Origin: Myxococcaceae bacterium
Lineage (GTDB): Bacteria > Myxococcota > Myxococcia > Myxococcales > Myxococcaceae
Direction: 5' to 3'
DNA: 10,553 nt
Assembly: GCA_018262385.1 (NCBI GenBank)
Contig: JAGSPQ010000029.1
Coordinates: 1 to 10,553, forward strand
Under the pieces are notes generated by a model. The model had not been told where the DNA came from. It saw only the letters and a list, made by a program, of their open reading frames with translations, and ran no database searches. Of the stretch, positions 7,425-10,553 are shown in pieces. Made by a program: the position numbers and the translations under genes. The first letter of the stretch is position 1. The number at the start of each line of letters is the position of its first letter.

Positions 7425-7589
7425 ATGAAGCCTCGACTGCCGCTGCTGACCCGAATCAAGCTGACCCTCGAAGCGCTGCGCGCGAAGGTGCGAGCGCTGG
7501 GGACAGTGCCTCCCCGGCTTCAGCTGCAGCCGATTCCCCTGCGCACCGCCAGGGAGCTCGAGCGGTGGCGCAACGAGGGCGGGAAATGA
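7425..7589 (+). CDS. Possible small basic protein, 54 residues
   Basis: An ATG at 7425, preceded by GGGGTGAGG, opens a 54-codon frame starting MKPRLPLLTRIKLTLEALRA and ending ELERWRNEGGK. The product is rich in Arg, Lys and Leu, with a likely amphipathic helix over residues 9-25 and a second charged helix at 41-51. It has no signal peptide or membrane segment. About 80 percent of third codon positions are G or C, in line with the surrounding genes, which supports coding. The frame is open further upstream (a GTG at 7329), but that extension is Arg/Ala-rich and unconvincing. No family is recognised. It lies upstream of the KaiC operon on the same strand, but a possible hairpin and about 160 bp separate them. 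It could be spurious. Confidence 0.42.
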   Translation: MKPRLPLLTRIKLTLEALRAKVRALGTVPPRLQLQPIPLRTARELERWRNEGGK

Positions 7590-7747
7590 CCTGCCTTCGC
7601 GCCGCCTGACCGCAAGCATGCCCACTCCATGCTTTTGAGCACTGTTGGCTTCCCTCTGCGCATGAGCATGGTTCGCCCGGCCAATGACCCTGATCCGCCT
7701 CGCCACCCAGACGAAACACTTCGCCGCCCCGACGCTGTCGGGCGCGC
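7590..7747. other. Gene-free stretch upstream of the KaiC-like operon
   Basis: These 158 bp hold a hairpin with a short T-run (7614-7636) and probably the promoter of the downstream operon, though no clear -35/-10 pair or sigma54 site could be fixed. A 28-codon open frame (ATG 7684 to TGA 7770) overlaps the TTG start of the next gene; it has no ribosome site and no recognisable product. Confidence 0.4.
7614..7636 (+). terminator. Weak intrinsic-terminator-like hairpin
   Basis: AAGCATG (7614-7620) and CATGCTT (7628-7634) are perfect seven-base inverted repeats with a seven-base loop, and the stem runs into TTTT (7633-7636). It lies 24 bp after the stop of the 54-residue gene and could end that transcript. 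The stem has only three G-C pairs and the T-run is short, so an operator dyad for the downstream operon is an alternative. Confidence 0.35.
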
Positions 7748-8197
7748 TTGGGTGGCGGCCGGTTGGCTGACCCCTCTCATGCGGCGCAGGTCGACGCCTG
7801 GCTCGAGCGGGCGGCGAAGGGCCAGCCGCCACAGGAGCTGCTTCGCCTGTTCGACGTAGCGCTCGCGGCGCTGTGGGCGCGGACCACCCCCACCCTCGGC
7901 GAGGTCACCCTCACCGCGATCGCCGAGCGGGTGACGCACAACGCCGGCGAGAAGTTCCCGTTCTTCGCGACCCTGAAGATCGGCCATACCGGCGGCCTCG
8001 GGTGCGACGAGCTGCGCGAGCGGATCACCGGCAGCCCGCGCGCCCCGTTGTTGGAAGCGATCCGGTTCGTGCTGGTGGAGTTCCTCACCGTGCTCGGCAA
8101 CCTCACCGCAGAGATTCTCACCCCCGAGCTGCACGCGGCGCTCGGCAAGGTCGCGCTGCCCCGCGGCTCCGCCGGGCGCAAGGAGACGAGGAAATGA
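7748..8197 (+). CDS. Unrecognised 149-residue protein coupled to the KaiC-like gene
   Basis: No family is recognised. The protein looks mostly helical: a charged helix HAAQVDAWLERAAKG (11-25), a helical stretch 28-45, a conserved-looking block GEVTLTAIAERVTHNAGEKF (51-70) leading into PFFATLKIG (71-79), a helix with CDELRERITG (86-95), and a hydrophobic amphipathic helix 100-122. The basic tail RKETRK is probably disordered. It lacks a thioredoxin-like pattern, so it is not an obvious KaiB, and it has no receiver, kinase or HTH motif. Its stop overlaps the next start as ATGA (8194-8197), strong evidence of shared translation and likely of a partner role. The start is unsure: no in-frame ATG exists after the stop at 7691-7693, leaving TTG at 7748 or TTG at 7763, the latter after a weak G-rich stretch. 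Third positions are strongly G/C, supporting real coding. Confidence 0.78.
   Translation: MGGGRLADPSHAAQVDAWLERAAKGQPPQELLRLFDVALAALWARTTPTLGEVTLTAIAERVTHNAGEKFPFFATLKIGHTGGLGCDELRERITGSPRAPLLEAIRFVLVEFLTVLGNLTAEILTPELHAALGKVALPRGSAGRKETRK
8181..8185 (+). promoter_or_regulatory. Ribosome binding site fixing the KaiC-like start
   Basis: AGGAG sits eight bases before the ATG at 8194. The same frame is open back to 7873, opposite the upstream gene's frame, so this site and the ATGA overlap decide the true start. Confidence 0.75.
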
Positions 8198-10338
8198 CGA
8201 AGACTCCAGACATTCCCCGCGTCCCGACCGGCGTCCCCAACCTCGACGCGATCCTCCACGGCGGGCTGCCGAAGGGCTCGGTGACGGTGGTCAGCGGCGC
8301 GCCCGGCTCGGGGAAGACGATCCTGATTCAGCAGCTGTGCTTCCACAACGCGTCGGCCCGGCGGCCGGTGCTGTTCTTCAGCACCCTCTCCGAGCCGACC
8401 GCGAAGAGCCTGCGCTACCTCAAGCAGTTCTCGTTCTTCGACCCGAAGAAGGTCGGGACCAGCGTCAAGTTCGTCGATCTCGGAGTGATGCTGCGCTCGA
8501 AGGGCCTGGCCGCGGCAGGCACGCTGATCCTGCAGCACCTCAAGGCGGTTCAGCCGGCGATCGTGGTGATCGACAGCTTCAAGGTGTTCGACGATCTCGC
8601 CAGCTCGAGAGAAGAGCTGCGCAAGTTCGGTTACGAGATCGCCGTCAACCTGATGGCCTGGGAAGCCACCGCCCTGCTGCTGGGCGAGTACGGCCCCGCC
8701 GACCACGAGACCAACCCGTTCTTCTCGATCGTCGATGGCGTCGTCCTGCTCTCGCAGCGGGAGTCGCTGGGCGAGCAGCAGCGCTTCTTCAAGATCGCCA
8801 AGATGCGGGGCACCGATCACAGCCGCGAAGAGCATCCGTTTCTGATCACCTCCGACGGGATCGAGCTGTTCGCGCCCCAGACGACGATTCGGCGGGAGCT
8901 CGAGCCCGGAGGCCTGCAGGCCCGCTGCGCGACCCACATCGACAAGCTCGACGAGGTTCTCGGCCCGGGCATCCCGCGCGGCTCGAGCCTGTTGATCGGA
9001 GGCGTCGCCGGCACCGGCAAGACCGTCCTCTCGCTCGAGTTCATCTACCGGGGGGCGCTGGCGGGCGAGAAGGGGATCCTCTTCTCGTTCGAAGAGACCG
9101 AAGAGCGGCTGCGCGCCGCCGCGACCGGCCTGGGGTGGGACCTCGATCGGCAGATCGAGCGCGGGATGATCGAGATCGTCTTCATCCCCCAGCCGGACAT
9201 CATGGTGGAAGCCCACCTGTTGATGATGCAGCGGCGGATCGAGGCGATGAAGGCCAGGCGGGTGGTGATCGACTCGGTCTCCGTCTTCCTCCACAAGGTG
9301 ACCAGCCCGCAGCTGAGCCGGGAGAAGATCTTCCACCTCTGCAGCCTCGTTCAGAACGCGCAGGCGGTCGGCTTCTTCACCACCGACATCCCCTACGGCT
9401 CGAACCAGGTCAGCCGCTTCGGGGTCGAAGAGACGGTGGTGGACGGGGTGGTGATCCTCAGCTCGGTCGAGGAAGGCCAGGAGCGCGAGCGCTACCTCGA
9501 GGTCTACAAGCTGCGAAACACCGCCCACCTCAAGGGGCGTCACAACATGGTGATCGGCAAGGGCGGCGTGGCGATCTTCCCGCGGTATGGGGAAGATCCG
9601 CTGGCGAAGTCCGGGCCCCCGCCTGCGGTAGAGGTCTCGAACCGGCGGCTGAGCTCCGGAGTCCCCGGGCTCGACGCGCTGATGAGCGGGGGGTTGCTCA
9701 AGCGCAGCGTCACCCTCGTCTCCGGGAGCGCGGGGGTGGGCAAGACGACCCTGGGAGTGCAGTTCCTGATCGAGGGCGCCCGGCGCAAGGAGCGCGGGCT
9801 CTACGTCACCCTCGAGGAAGGGCCCGACCAGCTGTTCGCCAGCGCCGCGGCGTTGGGGTTGCCGCTGCGGGCGATGGTGAAGAAGGGGCTGATCCAGGTG
9901 CTCTACGTCTCTCGCGAGCACCTGCGCGCCGGCCAGTTCCTCACCGTGCTCGCCGATCGGCTCACCGCGATGAAGGCCTCGAGGGTGGTGCTCGACGCGG
10001 CGACCCAGATGCTGACCGAGCACGTGACCCACGACGAGTTCAACCACGTGCTCTACAAGGTGGTGGTCCGGTTCAAGACGCTCGGCATCACCAGCGTGCT
10101 CACCCTCGAGGCGCCCTCGCTGGTCTCGACCGAGCGGGTGACCGAGCTGGGCCTGTCGCCGATCGCCGACAACCTGCTGATGCTCCGCTACAAGGACACG
10201 GAGAACCGGCTGTCGCCCACGCTGACGATCGTGAAGACCCGCGGCTCGGAGCACGATCGGGGCACCCACCCGCTCAGCGTCGCCCGGGGCGGCCTGCGGG
10301 TCGGGCAGCCGAAGCCGGTGGCGGGGAAGCGCCGGTGA
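8194..10338 (+). CDS. Triple-module KaiC-like RecA-fold ATPase
   Basis: The 714-residue protein has three consecutive KaiC modules where cyanobacterial KaiC (about 519 residues) has two. Walker A motifs are GAPGSGKT (35-42), GVAGTGKT (270-277) and GSAGVGKT (511-518). Walker B strands are VVIDS (124-128), VVIDS (357-361) and VVLDA (598-602). Each module ends in the KaiC hairpin motif: KMRGTDH (203-209), KLRNTAH (439-445), KTRGSEH (681-687). The paired catalytic glutamates are present in module 2 (Glu300-Glu301) and module 3 (Glu541-Glu542), but module 1 has Ser66-Glu67. Module 2 is CI-like (SRFGVEETVVDGVVIL). In module 3 the segment aligned with the Ser-Thr autophosphorylation pair reads LSPIADN, so only one hydroxyl residue is kept. 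There is no kaiA or kaiB here, and the next gene starts a GAF-like sensor, so ATP-driven signalling is more likely than a clock. It is probably cytoplasmic and a hexamer, as in the family. Confidence 0.94.
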   Translation: MTKTPDIPRVPTGVPNLDAILHGGLPKGSVTVVSGAPGSGKTILIQQLCFHNASARRPVLFFSTLSEPTAKSLRYLKQFSFFDPKKVGTSVKFVDLGVMLRSKGLAAAGTLILQHLKAVQPAIVVIDSFKVFDDLASSREELRKFGYEIAVNLMAWEATALLLGEYGPADHETNPFFSIVDGVVLLSQRESLGEQQRFFKIAKMRGTDHSREEHPFLITSDGIELFAPQTTIRRELEPGGLQARCATHIDKLDEVLGPGIPRGSSLLIGGVAGTGKTVLSLEFIYRGALAGEKGILFSFEETEERLRAAATGLGWDLDRQIERGMIEIVFIPQPDIMVEAHLLMMQRRIEAMKARRVVIDSVSVFLHKVTSPQLSREKIFHLCSLVQNAQAVGFFTTDIPYGSNQVSRFGVEETVVDGVVILSSVEEGQERERYLEVYKLRNTAHLKGRHNMVIGKGGVAIFPRYGEDPLAKSGPPPAVEVSNRRLSSGVPGLDALMSGGLLKRSVTLVSGSAGVGKTTLGVQFLIEGARRKERGLYVTLEEGPDQLFASAAALGLPLRAMVKKGLIQVLYVSREHLRAGQFLTVLADRLTAMKASRVVLDAATQMLTEHVTHDEFNHVLYKVVVRFKTLGITSVLTLEAPSLVSTERVTELGLSPIADNLLMLRYKDTENRLSPTLTIVKTRGSEHDRGTHPLSVARGGLRVGQPKPVAGKRR

Positions 10339-10553
10339 CCGACCCGGCCGGGCGTTCCTACCAGCGGCTGGAGCAGCTCTACGAGCTGAGCAACCTGTTC
10401 GCCAGCTTCGAGAACGTGGCGCAGACGCTGGATCCGGCGCTGGGGATCATCGCCCGGACGCTGCCCCTGCGCAGCGCGATCCTGATCGCGGCGGAAGGCG
10501 ACCGCTCCCGGATGAGCGTGTGGACCTCCGAGACCCAGAGCGCCCAGCAGATG
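10335..10553 (+). CDS. N-terminus of GAF-like sensor protein, probably histidine kinase (cut by window edge)
   Basis: A GTG at 10335 overlaps the KaiC-like stop (GTGA, 10335-10338) and opens a frame that stays open for 73 codons to the window edge. The residues YQRLEQLYELSNLFASFENV (9-28) form a likely helix leading into a GAF-type sensor fold, with ALGIIARTLPLRSAILI (35-51) as the first helix and strand and a following MSVWTSE strand. Myxobacterial KaiC-like genes are often followed by GAF sensor histidine kinases, so that is the best guess. The kinase core is not visible here, and a GAF-containing phosphatase or diguanylate cyclase is possible. No membrane segment appears in the visible part. 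The overlap implies co-translation with the triple KaiC. Confidence 0.65.
   Translation, partial: MTDPAGRSYQRLEQLYELSNLFASFENVAQTLDPALGIIARTLPLRSAILIAAEGDRSRMSVWTSETQSAQQM

Noticed and set aside
7641..7665. Possible sigma54 promoter (TTGG ... TGCGC)
   Set aside because: The GG to GC spacing is off by one base and the rest of the consensus is poor.
7684..7770. 28-codon frame just before the KaiC operon, considered as a leader peptide
   Set aside because: It has no ribosome site, no regulatory codon run and no terminator/antiterminator pair around it; likely chance.
7777..10269. 830-codon open frame on the minus strand opposite the KaiC-like gene
   Set aside because: It is antisense shadow composition with no recognisable motif; the plus strand has three clear ATPase modules.
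8194..10553. A full Kai circadian clock
   Set aside because: No kaiA or kaiB is visible, and the third module lacks the Ser-Thr phosphorylation pair; only KaiC-like architecture is supported.

Overview
The window looks like chromosomal DNA from a high-GC myxobacterium (Myxococcota) or a close relative. The clues are strong G/C bias at third codon positions, a lipoprotein with an Asp-Ala-Gly-rich linker straight after the lipidated cysteine, and a KaiC-like ATPase coupled to a GAF-type sensor gene. The assignment rests on style and gene content, not on a marker gene.

Region 1 (1-1742, minus) is the first 580 residues of a DNA topoisomerase III (TopB-type type IA enzyme), cut by the left edge. 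Region 2 (1848-3886, plus) diverges from it and holds two predicted lipoproteins 47 bp apart. The first has a carboxypeptidase-regulatory-like beta-sandwich. The second carries a phage/contractile-injection tail-tube domain (T4 gp19-like) at its C-terminus and what looks like a second, decayed copy before it. No sheath, baseplate or tail ATPase gene is nearby, so this looks like a tail-tube fold reused at the cell envelope. It is the most unusual item in the window.

Region 3 (3902-7275, minus) converges on region 2, with only 15 bp between the stop codons. It is a two-gene carbohydrate operon: a bifunctional-looking protein (GT-B glycosyltransferase joined to a C-terminal helical sugar-enzyme-like domain), then a GH130 mannoside phosphorylase/hydrolase, joined by an ATGA overlap. 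Together they probably make and turn over a mannose-containing oligosaccharide in the cytoplasm; the sugar cannot be read from sequence.

Region 4 (7425-10553, plus) starts with a possible 54-residue basic protein. A tightly coupled signalling operon follows: an unrecognised 149-residue protein, a 714-residue ATPase with three consecutive KaiC/RecA modules (cyanobacterial KaiC has two), and the start of a GAF-like sensor protein, probably a histidine kinase, that runs off the right edge. These three genes overlap by 3-4 bases (ATGA, GTGA), so they are likely made together as one signalling unit. No kaiA or kaiB is visible, and the third KaiC module lacks the usual Ser-Thr phosphorylation pair, so a clock role is not supported.

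No tRNA, rRNA, CRISPR array, insertion sequence or att site was seen. The longest gene-free stretches are about 105-160 bp.
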